DNA of 64,000 nt from Dyadobacter sp. 676 (GCF_040448675.1 NZ_CP159289.1:4199001-4263000); one strand, 5' to 3'; positions 55,253-64,000 are shown, counted from the stretch's first letter. The notes: generated by a model from the letters alone, not told the origin. A program made the numbers and translations.

Positions 55253-56683
55253 ATGGCACGTAAATCTTCGAAACGGATCTGGTGGATAACGGGAGGTGTC
55301 GTGGTATTACTCTTCGTTGGTTTGTTTGGAGCAAAGCAGGCCGGTTTGATCGGCAAACCCAAGGCGACCGAAGTGGAATATGCGATTGTCAAAAAATCGG
55401 ATATCATCGAACGGGTAAGCGCGTCGGGAAAAGTGCAGCCGGAAGTGGAAGTAAAACTCAGCCCGGACGTGTCCGGGGAGATTATCAGTCTGAACGTGGC
55501 CGAGGGCGACTCGGTGGTAAAAGGCCAGTTATTGCTGAAAATCCGCCCGGATAACTACGAATCGCTCATGGCCCGTGCGCAGGCGTCGGTGAATTCAAGC
55601 AAAGCCAACTATGAGCAAACCAAGGCGATGGTAGCCCAGGCCGAGGCGCGGCTTGTGCAGGCGAAAGCCAATTATGACCGTAATAAGAAACTTTTTGCGG
55701 ACAAAGTAATCTCCTCGGCCGATTTCGAATCGATCGCATCGAGCTACGGTGTGGCGCAGCAGGACGTGGAATCGGCCAAAGCCAATGTGGCGGCGGCGCT
55801 TTACAATATCAAAAGTGCCGAAGCGAGTTTGCGCGACGCGGCCGAGAACCTTCGCAAAACCAGCATTTTCGCGCCGGTTAGCGGTATTGTTTCGCTGCTG
55901 AATGTCGAAGAAGGCGAGCGTGTGGTAGGTACGTCGCAGATGGCCGGTACGGAAATGATGCGGATCGCGAACCTGGCCGATATGGAAGTCAGGGTGAATG
56001 TGAATGAAAACGATATTGTCCGCGTCTCGATCGGAGACACCGCCGAAATCGACGTAGATGCTTACAGCGCTTCCGGCAGGAAGTTCAAAGGTGTGGTGAA
56101 AGAAATCGCGAATACGGCGGCTGGTCTCGCCTCGCTTTCTTCTTCCACGTCAGTCGCAAGCACGTCGGCCGACGCGGTAACGGAATTTCAGGTGAAGGTG
56201 AAGATATTGAACGAGTCGTTCAAGGATTTGATGACCTCGAAATCTAAAAAATCGTATCCGTTCAAGCCGGGTATGACGGCGTCGGTGGAAATCATTACCG
56301 AGCGTAAAAACGGAGTGGTTTCTGTGCCTATCGCGGCCGTTACCACACGTGGCGGAACGCCCCAGGTGATTCCCGGTTCGGGAGACGGTACAAACAATAA
56401 CGCTCCGGCGAGTGACGAGGACGATAAGAAGCCCAAGAAACAGGAAGTTATCAAAGAAGTCGTTTTCCTTGACGTAAACGGAAGGGCGAAGATGAGGGAG
56501 GTGAAAACGGGTATCAGCGATTTTGAAAACATCGAAATTCTTTCGGGCCTGAAACCGGGCGACAGGATCATCTCCGGACCATACATTGCAGTATCCAAAA
56601 ACCTCAATGACGGTGACCTTGTGGAAAAAAAGAAGGAGCAACCGAAAAAAGATGGGAAAAAATCAAATGAAAACCCGAACTGA
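55253..56683 (+). CDS. Membrane-fusion protein (HlyD/MacA-like)
   Basis: A 476-residue periplasmic adaptor: an N-terminal membrane helix (about residues 8-28), a lipoyl/barrel-sandwich domain (VSASGKVQPEVEVKLSPDVSG), a long coiled-coil hairpin (residues ~100-190), and a beta-barrel. The last ~70 residues are basic and Lys/Glu-rich. It matches MacA-type adaptors. The ABC transporter partner is not adjacent: the next gene is gpsA after a terminator. Confidence 0.9.
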   Translation: MARKSSKRIWWITGGVVVLLFVGLFGAKQAGLIGKPKATEVEYAIVKKSDIIERVSASGKVQPEVEVKLSPDVSGEIISLNVAEGDSVVKGQLLLKIRPDNYESLMARAQASVNSSKANYEQTKAMVAQAEARLVQAKANYDRNKKLFADKVISSADFESIASSYGVAQQDVESAKANVAAALYNIKSAEASLRDAAENLRKTSIFAPVSGIVSLLNVEEGERVVGTSQMAGTEMMRIANLADMEVRVNVNENDIVRVSIGDTAEIDVDAYSASGRKFKGVVKEIANTAAGLASLSSSTSVASTSADAVTEFQVKVKILNESFKDLMTSKSKKSYPFKPGMTASVEIITERKNGVVSVPIAAVTTRGGTPQVIPGSGDGTNNNAPASDEDDKKPKKQEVIKEVVFLDVNGRAKMREVKTGISDFENIEILSGLKPGDRIISGPYIAVSKNLNDGDLVEKKKEQPKKDGKKSNENPN

Positions 56684-56730
56684 TGCGTTGTAAAAAAGTA
56701 ATAAGTTCGATTTAGTTTAGGTTAAAAAGG

Positions 56731-56763
56731 AAAATCCTTGCGGCTTTGCTGCAAGGATTTTTT
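56731..56763 (+). terminator. Rho-independent terminator after the efflux pair
   Basis: A 10-bp stem (56732-56741 with 56751-56760) followed by a T run, 48 bp after the adaptor stop. Confidence 0.85.
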
Positions 56764-56816
56764 ATTTTCAGCAATTTTGGCCCCATATTTCCGCCAAATT
56801 CTGATATTTCCGCCGG

Positions 56817-57824
56817 ATGACTTTCTTAAATCATACTAAAATCGCAGTGATCGGCGGCGGAAGCTGGGCGACCGCGTTGATCAAGATCCTTTGCGAACAA
56901 AATCATGTGCAGATCCGCTGGTGGCTCCGGAACCAGAAGGACATCGACCATATCCGGAAATTCAACCACAATCCGAGCTATCTTAGCGACGTGGTGCTTT
57001 CTCCGAAAAAAGTAAAGGTTTTCGAAAAAACCACCGATGCCGTAAAAGGGGCCGATTACATCATTCTGGCCGTTCCTGCGGCGTTCATTCAGGAATCCTT
57101 GCAGCATTTGTCCGCAAAACATTTACAGGGCAAACGTATCGTTTCGGCGATCAAAGGCATGGTGCCCGGCCGGAATGCGCTCGTCACCGATTGGGCGGCG
57201 GAGGCTTTTAGCATTGAAATGAAAGATACCTGCGTAATAGCCGGCCCGTGCCACGCAGAGGAAGTTGCCCTCGAAAAACAATCCTATCTCACGATCGCAT
57301 CGACCGAATGCCCCGCGGCGGAAGGTTTTGCGGAGCTGATGACTTGCCGCTATGTCACGGCCAACGCGCTCGACGACCTTTACGGGGTCGAGTATGCGGC
57401 GGTAATGAAGAATATCGTCGCGCTGGCATGCGGGATCACGCACGGGCTTGGGTATGGGGATAATTTTCAGGCGGTGCTGGTGTCGAATGCCATGCAGGAA
57501 ATAGGAAACCTGGTAACAGCCCTCGACCCGCGCGACCGTAACCTGAGCTCGTCGGCCTATCTGGGCGACCTGCTGGTGACGGCCTATTCTCAGTTCAGCC
57601 GCAACCGGTTGTTCGGGAATATGATCGGGCGAGGGTACAGCGTCAAGGCCGCGCAGCTCGAAATGAAGATGATCGCGGAAGGTTACTATGCGACCAGGAG
57701 CATTCATGAACTGAACAAGGCTCATCAGGTCAACTTGCCGATAACCAGCGCGGTTTACAGCATTCTTTATGAAGAACAGACACCCGCGGCCGTGATGAAC
57801 GAATTGAAGAAATTATTGAAATAA
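56817..57824 (+). CDS. gpsA: Glycerol-3-phosphate dehydrogenase (NAD(P)+)
   Basis: GpsA reduces dihydroxyacetone phosphate to sn-glycerol 3-phosphate for phospholipid synthesis. The 335-residue protein has the NAD motif VIGGGSWATALIKIL near residue 12, the GAD-type segment YIILAVPAAFIQ, and the catalytic lysine in EYAAVMKNIVALACGI, with GYGDNFQAVLV after it. It is monocistronic, with a terminator before it and the sialidase-like gene 57 bp after. Confidence 0.95.
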   Translation: MTFLNHTKIAVIGGGSWATALIKILCEQNHVQIRWWLRNQKDIDHIRKFNHNPSYLSDVVLSPKKVKVFEKTTDAVKGADYIILAVPAAFIQESLQHLSAKHLQGKRIVSAIKGMVPGRNALVTDWAAEAFSIEMKDTCVIAGPCHAEEVALEKQSYLTIASTECPAAEGFAELMTCRYVTANALDDLYGVEYAAVMKNIVALACGITHGLGYGDNFQAVLVSNAMQEIGNLVTALDPRDRNLSSSAYLGDLLVTAYSQFSRNRLFGNMIGRGYSVKAAQLEMKMIAEGYYATRSIHELNKAHQVNLPITSAVYSILYEEQTPAAVMNELKKLLK

Positions 57825-57881
57825 TAGCCCTTTTTCGGTTTGTGAGGGTATCTTGCTAAACGTTCAAACCTACATTAATTC

Positions 57882-59001
57882 ATGCTACTAAACAGAAAGC
57901 TATCTTCTATCCGGCTGGCAGCTGCATTGTTGCTGGGCCCAATAGTGATGACATCCTGCGGTTCCCAAAAATCCGAAACGGCAGAAGACAAAAAGCTGGA
58001 CTCGCTTGCAAGCGAAAAGGAGTTCGTTTTCGGCGATCAACGTCCGTTTGCGCAATGTCATGCTTCCACATTGGTGCGGCTCGACGACGGGCAGTTTCTG
58101 ATAGCATGGTTCGGAGGAACCGAAGAGAAGAATCCGGATGTGGGTATCTGGCTTTCAAAAGGGCGGCCCGGGCATTGGAGCGCCCCGGTTGAAGTAGCCA
58201 AAATCCGGGAGGATGCGCATTGGAACCCTGTCCTTCAAAAAACAGACGACGGGAAGGTAATATTGTATTTTAAAGTAGGGAAGGAGATCGCGCAGTGGGA
58301 GACCTGGGTGAAAACCTCCTCCGATAATGGACAAACCTGGTCGGAAGCCTATGAGCTTGTAAAAGGAGATAAAGGCGGCCGCGGCCCTGTGAAAGATAAA
58401 TTGATCGTGCTCTCGAACGGCGACTGGCTGGCGGGTGCTTCCAACGAAGTAAACCGCTGGGAGGTTTTTGTAGACCGCAGCACCGATAAAGGCAAAACCT
58501 GGACTGCAAGCCCGTATCTTAAAATCGATACCACGGAAATCAAAGGGAAGGGCGCTATTCAACCCACATTATGGGAGTCGGAGCCCGGACATGTGCATAT
58601 GCTTGTGCGCACAACCGGTGGTGTGATCGGTCGCAGCGACTCCAAAGATTATGGAAAAACTTGGTCGACTATTAAAAAAAACCTCATTGCCCAACCCTAA
58701 TAGCGGTGTCGACCTTGCCCGGCTTAGCGACGGCACATTGGTGCTGGCCTACAATCCCGACGACCATAACTGGGGCTCGCGCTCGCCGCTTTCACTGATC
58801 CTTTCTTACGACAATGGCCAGAACTGGACGGACAAGATCGATATTGCGACCGGTAAGAAAGAAGACGAGTACTCCTACCCGGCGATAATCAGCTGGGGCG
58901 ATTCTGTGGCTGTTACATATACTTACAACCGCCGCAAAATCGCGTTCTGGACCGGTAGCAAGAAGGATATCGTTGATCTGGCCGCGAAAGAAAAGAAGTA
59001 A
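57882..59001 (+). pseudogene. Sialidase-like (BNR repeat) lipoprotein, single-base frameshift
   Basis: With the frame repaired this is a ~372-residue lipoprotein (lipobox VMTSC near residue 26) with a six-bladed sialidase-type propeller. Four Asp-box motifs are visible: SSDNGQTW, STDKGKTW, SKDYGKTW and SYDNGQNW. The family includes exo-alpha-sialidases and other glycan-active enzymes; I cannot place the sugar. An A8 run at 58674-58681 is one base longer than the frame needs; with seven A it reads WSTIKKTSLPNPNSGVDL. Confidence 0.8.
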
Positions 59002-59126
59002 GTGTTGCCGTATGGTGCGTTTCTTTGAGTAAAAAAAGCATTTAACAAGAGTTTTATGGTGGTCTGTCCGGGCATGATGCCGAGGGCAGGCCACTTCTCG
59101 TTTTTGACCTTAATCATCATTCGGAT

Positions 59127-60720
59127 ATGTCGTACAACCGCAGGGAGTTCCTTCAACAAATAGGGCTAGGAGCCTTACAACTGGGCGTTATCAGTGCTAT
59201 TCCAGGGTCAGTCTGGGCATCGTCGCTCAGCTATGGCCAATTGCCGCGGAGCTCGCCGGAGGCGCAGGGAATGTCGGCCAAAGGCATACTCGACTTTGCC
59301 AATGCAGTCGAGGCCGATCGCCTGAACCTGCATAGCCTGATGATCCTCCGGCAGGGAAAAGTGGTCGCGGAGGGCTGGTGGGCGCCTTATGCGCCGGATC
59401 TGAAACATACATTGTATTCGCTGAGTAAAAGCTTCACATCGACGGCCATCGGTCTTGCCGTTGCCGAAGGCAAGCTGAGAGTCGACGATAAGGTCATTTC
59501 CTTTTTCCCGGAGGATAAACCTGCTACCGTGAGCGCTAACCTCGCTGCCATGCGTATCCGCGACCTTCTGAGCATGTCGACCGGCCACGACAAGGACACG
59601 ACCGGCAAATTGCGCGAATCGGGGGGGCGATAACTGGGTGAAGGCGTTTCTGGCGCAACCTGTGGAACATGAGCCGGGTACATTCTTCGTGTACAATAGC
59701 GGCGCGACCTATATGCTGTCCGCCATTATCCAGAAAATAACCGGCCAAACGCTGCTCGAATACCTGAAACCACGGCTTTTTCAGCCGCTGGCGATCGACG
59801 ATATGGACTGGGAAGTGGATCCGAAAGGCATTAATACGGGTGGTTGGGGATTGCGCGTGAAAACGGAAGATATTGCGAAGTTCGGGCAGTTGTACTTGCA
59901 AAAAGGAGAGTATAACGGCAAACGCATATTACCTGCGGCCTGGGTCGAAGAGGCGACGCGTTCGCACATTATGTCCAAAGGCAACAACCGTAAGCCCGAG
60001 GACGACGATTGGCAGCAGGGCTATGGCTACCAGTTCTGGCGCTGCCGCAACGGTGCTTATCGTGGCGACGGCGCTTTCGGGCAATATTGTATCGTAATGC
60101 CCAAAGAAGACATGGTAGTGGCCATTACCAGCGAAACTGGCGATATGCAGGCCATTCTGAACCACGTTTGGAACCACATACTGCCGACGGTGAAAGCCAC
60201 TGGAGTACCGGCTGATAAAGATATGCAGGCACAAATGCAGAAAAAGCTCGGTTCGCTCGCGTTGCCGCTTACGCCCGGTAAACCCGCTTCCGAACTGGCT
60301 TCCAAAATGAATGGAAAGCGCTTTAAACTGGCCGATAATGAATTGAAAATAACCAGGGTGTCTTTCGAGTTCGATAAAGGCTGGTGCCTGTTCCGGGTGA
60401 CCGACGACCGGGGCGAGCACCTGGTGGTAAATGGTTTGGGTAATTGGAAAATCGGTCTTACCGACTTGTCGACCATGCCGCTCAAATTGGTGTTGACGCC
60501 TGTTCCGGGCGAGAAGAAAACGAAAATTGCCGCAAATGGCGCCTGGGTCGACGATGTGACTTTCGAAATGACCTGGCGGTTCATCGAAACAGCGCATTAT
60601 GAAACCGTCCGCTGCAAATTTGAAGGGGATAATTTGCAACTGGAATTTAAACGCAGCCTTGCAATTATCGGCAATACCAAGGACCCGAGGCCGGTTCTGA
60701 GCGGGAAGCTGACCGCATAG
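59127..60720 (+). pseudogene. Serine hydrolase (class C beta-lactamase family), Tat-exported, single-base frameshift
   Basis: With the frame repaired this is a ~530-residue exported serine hydrolase. A Tat signal (NRREFLQQIGLGALQLG) comes first, then the SxxK motif SLSKSFTS with the nucleophile near residue 98, the tyrosine motif VYNSGAT, and GDGAFGQY in place of the KTG site. This family includes esterases, D-amino-acid peptidases and beta-lactamases; a role in resistance cannot be assumed. A G7 run at 59621-59627 breaks the frame; six bases read RESGGDNWVKAF. Confidence 0.82.
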
Positions 60721-60839
60721 TTGACCGATTGCGTGTTTGGTACCCGATCTAAATCCGTCTGAGGGTGGGATAGCAGAACATTCGAACACGAAACATTTAC
60801 CTATTATTAGTATTAAAAACTTAATTAATGACCACTTAT

Positions 60840-61394
60840 ATGAAAAAGAACATTTTTCTGGCCCTTTTGATGGTGGCAACCGCATTCGGTGCGAATGCGC
60901 AGAAATTCAGGGGACTCGATAAAAGTCCCCGCGATATTGCATATTTTCCCGACCATTTCGCTCACGACCGTAAGGATGGCGAGAAGGCGTTGATTAAAGT
61001 ATCGTACAGCCGTCCATATCTGAAAGGAAGGGAAATTTTCGGGAAACTCGAACCATACGGGAAGGTCTGGCGCCTGGGAGCGGATGAATCTACGGAAATC
61101 AAATTTTATGAAGACGCCACTTTTGGCGGTAAGAAGGTGAAGGCAGGAACCTATTCGATGTTCGCAATCCCGAACGAGAAAGAGTGGACCATCATCCTGA
61201 GCTCCGACCTGGATTATTGGGGTGCTTACAAATACAAGGAAGCTAACGATGTGCTCCGGGTGACAGCGCCCGTGAGAAAAGCAGATGCGCCGATCGAGAA
61301 TTTTTCGATAGTATTTGAAAAATCGTCGGACAGGGCCGCCAGGATGTTCCTGGGATGGGACAATACCGTTGTGGAAGTGCCGGTATCGTTCTGA
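60840..61394 (+). CDS. DUF2911 family secreted protein
   Basis: A 184-residue protein with a signal peptide ending near FGANAQ and a DUF2911 domain (IKVSYSRPYLKGREIFG, YGKVWRLGADESTEIKF, GTYSMFAIPNEKEWTIIL). The family is widespread in Bacteroidota with unknown function. I took the ATG at 60840 as the start because it gives the better signal peptide; the one at 60828 adds four residues. It ends 52 bp before a terminator. Confidence 0.88.
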   Translation: MKKNIFLALLMVATAFGANAQKFRGLDKSPRDIAYFPDHFAHDRKDGEKALIKVSYSRPYLKGREIFGKLEPYGKVWRLGADESTEIKFYEDATFGGKKVKAGTYSMFAIPNEKEWTIILSSDLDYWGAYKYKEANDVLRVTAPVRKADAPIENFSIVFEKSSDRAARMFLGWDNTVVEVPVSF

Positions 61395-61445
61395 AACCGG
61401 TGAATGCGAAAAGCGGACCGCCGTATACTGGCATTATTATTGTTG

Positions 61446-61484
61446 AAAGCTGGGGGAAGTTCGAAGCTTCCGACCAGCTTTTTT
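61446..61484 (+). terminator. Rho-independent terminator after the DUF2911 gene
   Basis: An interrupted stem (outer arms 61447-61453 with 61474-61480, inner GGAAG/CTTCC) followed by a T run. Confidence 0.7.
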
Positions 61485-61502
61485 ACATTAATAGCCATCA
61501 GT

Positions 61503-62762
61503 ATGAACAAACACCATCTGACCATTATGGGTATGCTGGCCCTGGCTTTCGTGTTGGGCTGCAATAATAAAAAGGAAAAAGAAGAGGCCGCCAAAAGCGG
61601 GCCCGACCAGGTCGTTACCGTGACGGACAGTCTCACGCTGCCCGCGCCATTCGCGACCGAATCTGTGGAAAACCGGCCCAAAGAAGAAGGCTGGCCGGAT
61701 GGCAAGATGCCCGCGGCACCGGAAGGTTTCGTCGTAACGAAATTTGCAGATAAACTCCAAAGCCCGCGATGGACCTACATCGGTCCCAATGGTGACATTT
61801 TCGTAGCCGAATCGGGTACGCGCAAAAGCGCCGACAGGATCACGCTCCTGCGCGATGTGAATAAGGACGGTACGCCCGAATTGCGGGAGATTTTTCTTGA
61901 GAAACTCAACAAGCCGTTCGGAATGCTGGTGCTGAAAAACTATTTCTATGTAGCGAATACCGATGGCGTTTACCGCTTTCCTTATAAATCGGGCGAAACC
62001 AAAATCACTTCGAAAGGCGAGAAGATCGTCGACCTGCCTGCCGGAGGCTACAATAATCACTGGACGCGGAATCTGCTGGCTAATGCCGACGGAAGCAAAA
62101 TCTACATTTCCGTAGGTTCGGCCAGCAATGTGGCGGATCATGGTATGGATGAGGAAAAACGCCGGGCCAATATTCTGGAAATTAATCCGGACGGCACAGG
62201 CGAGCGCGTGTATGCGAGCGGGTTGCGCAATCCCGTCGGGATGGATTGGGCCCCGGGAACGAATGTGCTTTGGACAGCCGTAAACGAGCGCGACAAATTG
62301 GGCGACGATCTTGTGCCGGATTACATTACAAGCGTAAAGGAAGGTGGTTTTTACGGATGGCCGTATGCCTATTTCGGAAAGAACGAAGACCCGCGCCGGA
62401 AGGGCGAGCGCCCCGATCTGGTTGCAAAGACGATTGTTCCCGACGTGCCGGTGGGATCGCACACATCGTCATTGGGCCTGGTTTTTTATACCAAGGACAA
62501 ATTTCCCGCAAAGTACCGCAACGGCGCATTCATAGGGCAGCATGGTTCCTGGAACCGCTCGGCTCTGGCTGGTTATAAAGTCGTTTTCGTGCCGTTTAAA
62601 GACGGAAAGCCATCCGGAAAACCGGAGGATTTTCTCACCGGATTTATAGAAAGCGAAAAGAAAGTGTACGGGCGGCCCGTGGACGTAACTGTTATGGACG
62701 ACGGTTCGCTGCTCGTGAACGACGACTCGGGGAACGTCATCTGGCGGGTGAGTGCGAAATAG
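61503..62762 (+). CDS. PQQ-type sorbosone/glucose dehydrogenase-like lipoprotein
   Basis: A 419-residue lipoprotein (lipobox FVLGCN near residue 19). The beta propeller has the L-sorbosone dehydrogenase pattern: PRWTYIGPNGDIFVAESG, NNHWTRNLLANADGSKIYISVGS, ASGLRNPVGMDWAPG, and GQHGSWNRS near the end. Members oxidise aldoses with PQQ in the periplasm; cofactor use here is inferred. It is distinct from the 32969-34159 protein, sharing only the fold. Confidence 0.88.
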   Translation: MNKHHLTIMGMLALAFVLGCNNKKEKEEAAKSGPDQVVTVTDSLTLPAPFATESVENRPKEEGWPDGKMPAAPEGFVVTKFADKLQSPRWTYIGPNGDIFVAESGTRKSADRITLLRDVNKDGTPELREIFLEKLNKPFGMLVLKNYFYVANTDGVYRFPYKSGETKITSKGEKIVDLPAGGYNNHWTRNLLANADGSKIYISVGSASNVADHGMDEEKRRANILEINPDGTGERVYASGLRNPVGMDWAPGTNVLWTAVNERDKLGDDLVPDYITSVKEGGFYGWPYAYFGKNEDPRRKGERPDLVAKTIVPDVPVGSHTSSLGLVFYTKDKFPAKYRNGAFIGQHGSWNRSALAGYKVVFVPFKDGKPSGKPEDFLTGFIESEKKVYGRPVDVTVMDDGSLLVNDDSGNVIWRVSAK

Positions 62763-62806
62763 AAACGGCTGTCCGATCGAAAGTTTTTCCGATTTTATTT
62801 GCAAAA

Positions 62807-62824
62807 ATATACCAATCAGTATAT
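62807..62824. promoter_or_regulatory. TetR-like operator candidate 1
   Basis: The 14-mer ATACCAATCAGTAT (62809-62822) has arms ATAC/GTAT, extended to 7 bp as AATATAC/GTATATT. The same pattern appears at 62892-62905. It lies 102 bp before the SDR start. Confidence 0.6.
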
Positions 62825-62891
62825 TTTTGTCTTGTGAATCCGTTCACCGATTTGCCGGGCGAAAGCACCGGTTTTAATTTTCTTTAATAAA

Positions 62892-62905
62892 ATACCGATT
62901 GGTAT
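62892..62905. promoter_or_regulatory. TetR-like operator candidate 2
   Basis: The 14-mer ATACCGATTGGTAT is a palindrome with arms ATACC/GGTAT, 19 bp before the SDR start codon. It shares 11 of 14 bases with candidate 1, at 83 bp (about eight helical turns) distance. A regulator of TetR type is expected nearby, perhaps beyond the window end. Confidence 0.65.
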
Positions 62906-62923
62906 ATTTAAACTGGAATAACA

Positions 62924-63685
62924 ATGAAAACAACCGGAAATACCATCCTGATCACCGGCGGAAGTGCCGGCATCGGATTCGAGTTTGCAAAAGCATTTTC
63001 TGCAAAAGGAAACCACGTAATTATCACCGGCCGTAACGAAGAGCGGCTGCGGAACGCCGCGGCGCAGCTCGGCAATGTGACTCCGATCGTTTACGACGTC
63101 ATCGACAGGGACGCGACCGACCAACTTGTAGCGCGTCTCGAAACCGAATTCCCTGAATTGAATGTTGTGATCAACAACGCAGGCAAGGCGTCCTACTATC
63201 TGCTCGACGGGGAAGAAGACGCCGCCGCGCTGGCCGGGGAAGAGATCCTGACCAACTACCTTGCCATTATCCGTTTGAACCAGAAACTTCTGCCGTTGCT
63301 CAAAAAAGCGGACGAGGCTGCCATCGTAACGGTTTCCAGCATTGCCGGGCTTGTGCCGAACCACCGGCTTCCTACCTATGCCGCAAGTAAAGCCGCGTTG
63401 CATTCCTACACGCAGTCGCTTCGTATTACGCTGGGCAAATCCACTAATATCAAAGTATTCGAAATCCTGCCTCCATTGGTCGATACCGAGTTTTCGGCCG
63501 AAATAGGCGGCGCTACAAACGGTATTCCCCCGAAACAGGTAGCCGACGACCTGGTGACAGCATTCGAAAGCAACACCTATGAAGTGCTCACAGGACGTAC
63601 CGCCGATGTTTTCAGCCTCTTCCTGAGTTCACCGACAGCCGCATTGCAGGCCATGAACCCCGGTGTGGATCTTCAACCGGCTTAA
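62924..63685 (+). CDS. Short-chain dehydrogenase/reductase (DltE-like)
   Basis: A 253-residue classical SDR. The nucleotide motif TGGSAGIGFEFAKAF starts near residue 11, NNAGKA follows, and the catalytic Ser and Tyr-x-x-x-Lys lie in TVSSIAGLVPNHRLPTYAASKAAL. The substrate is unknown; DltE-like members are often linked to stress-induced operons. It is preceded by two palindromes and followed 37 bp later by a DUF2798 gene. Confidence 0.88.
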   Translation: MKTTGNTILITGGSAGIGFEFAKAFSAKGNHVIITGRNEERLRNAAAQLGNVTPIVYDVIDRDATDQLVARLETEFPELNVVINNAGKASYYLLDGEEDAAALAGEEILTNYLAIIRLNQKLLPLLKKADEAAIVTVSSIAGLVPNHRLPTYAASKAALHSYTQSLRITLGKSTNIKVFEILPPLVDTEFSAEIGGATNGIPPKQVADDLVTAFESNTYEVLTGRTADVFSLFLSSPTAALQAMNPGVDLQPA

Positions 63686-63722
63686 TAACAAGTAACCTCG
63701 AACCTATAAAATCGCTACCGAA

Positions 63723-63956
63723 ATGAGACAACGGATCGCATTTGCCATGATCATGGGGATCGTCACGACGGGGATAATTTCCTTTACTTTGATTTCCCTA
63801 AATATTGGATTTGTTGCCAATTTTTTGGTGATTTGGCTCAAATCTTGGAGCTTGTCCTACCTGATCGTCATCCCGGCAATCCTGCTGATTGGTCCGAGGG
63901 TGCAGAGACTGGTCGATGACATCTTCAAAGATACACTGACTCAGGAGGTTGATTGA
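63723..63956 (+). CDS. DUF2798 family membrane protein
   Basis: A 77-residue protein with two transmembrane helices (about residues 8-30 and 42-60) and a short charged tail, as in DUF2798 proteins, whose function is unknown. It follows the SDR gene on the same strand and is likely part of the same TetR-controlled unit. Confidence 0.75.
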   Translation: MRQRIAFAMIMGIVTTGIISFTLISLNIGFVANFLVIWLKSWSLSYLIVIPAILLIGPRVQRLVDDIFKDTLTQEVD

Positions 63957-64000
63957 CGATCGCCTTCCGACGTCCCGGATCAACTAATCAAACTTTATGA

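Noticed and set aside
59127..60720. Calling the serine hydrolase an antibiotic resistance beta-lactamase
   Set aside because: The SxxK motif is shared with many esterases and peptidases, and the KTG-type motif is missing; resistance is not supported.
1..64000. Search for CRISPR arrays, insertion sequences, prophage or rRNA
   Set aside because: I saw no regularly spaced repeats, no transposase, integrase or phage genes, and no rRNA-like sequence.

Overview
The window is a stretch of ordinary chromosome from a member of the Bacteroidota, most probably a Cytophagales bacterium of the Spirosomaceae (Dyadobacter-like). This assignment is inferred from a complete type IX secretion/gliding core (gldK-gldL-gldM-gldN with a PorP/SprF gene upstream), secreted proteins with type IX C-terminal sorting domains, lipoproteins with Bacteroidota-style signal peptides, poor Shine-Dalgarno sites, and a balanced, slightly GC-rich composition. 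I see no rRNA, tRNA, CRISPR array, insertion sequence or prophage.

Layout. Positions 1-2.9 kb hold the end of a secreted protein, a rhodanese, miaA (frameshifted) and a collagen-like lipoprotein. From 2.9 to 12.2 kb, on the minus strand, come sucD, a DUF4271 membrane protein, hemD, porP and gldKLMN. From 12.2 to 20.4 kb lie a membrane protein, azurin, a TlpA-type thioredoxin, a TPR protein (frameshifted), superoxide dismutase, recR (frameshifted), clpS, a sodium/solute symporter and two small secreted proteins. From 20.4 to 27.6 kb a compact minus-strand run (galE, rmlB, rmlA, O-methyltransferase, LysM lytic transglycosylase, DUF3109, alkyltransferase-like protein) supplies sugar nucleotides and cell-wall functions. 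From 27.7 to 34.2 kb lie a SirB1-like protein, a phosphopantetheinyl transferase, a WD40 protein, a DivIVA-like protein, folB, a carboxynorspermidine/saccharopine-type dehydrogenase and a sugar dehydrogenase. From 34.2 to 40.9 kb there is a complete six-gene ebo operon (eboA-eboF), the most unusual metabolic locus here. From 41 to 49.9 kb are an MgtC-like protein, a DUF5618 gene pair, aminopeptidase P, a subtilase, a Na+/H+ antiporter and an oxidoreductase/isomerase pair. From 50 to 51.7 kb is a decayed patch with a chimeric pseudogene. The rest holds a SpmAB-like protein, a TolC/membrane-fusion pair, gpsA, a sialidase-like protein and a serine hydrolase (both frameshifted), DUF2911, a second sugar dehydrogenase, and an SDR/DUF2798 pair preceded by two TetR-like operators.

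The most striking pattern is that five otherwise normal genes are each broken by one extra base in a homopolymer. The four G7/C7 tracts I found by eye all sit where the conserved frame needs six bases, and an A8 sits where seven are needed. Overcalled homopolymers in the assembly are the simplest explanation, but slipping tracts used as switches cannot be excluded from sequence alone. Other points worth a second look are the terminator-like hairpins inside the gld cluster, a 15-bp minisatellite in eboA, the chimeric Crp/secreted-protein pseudogene, and a long inverted repeat found in two convergent gene gaps.
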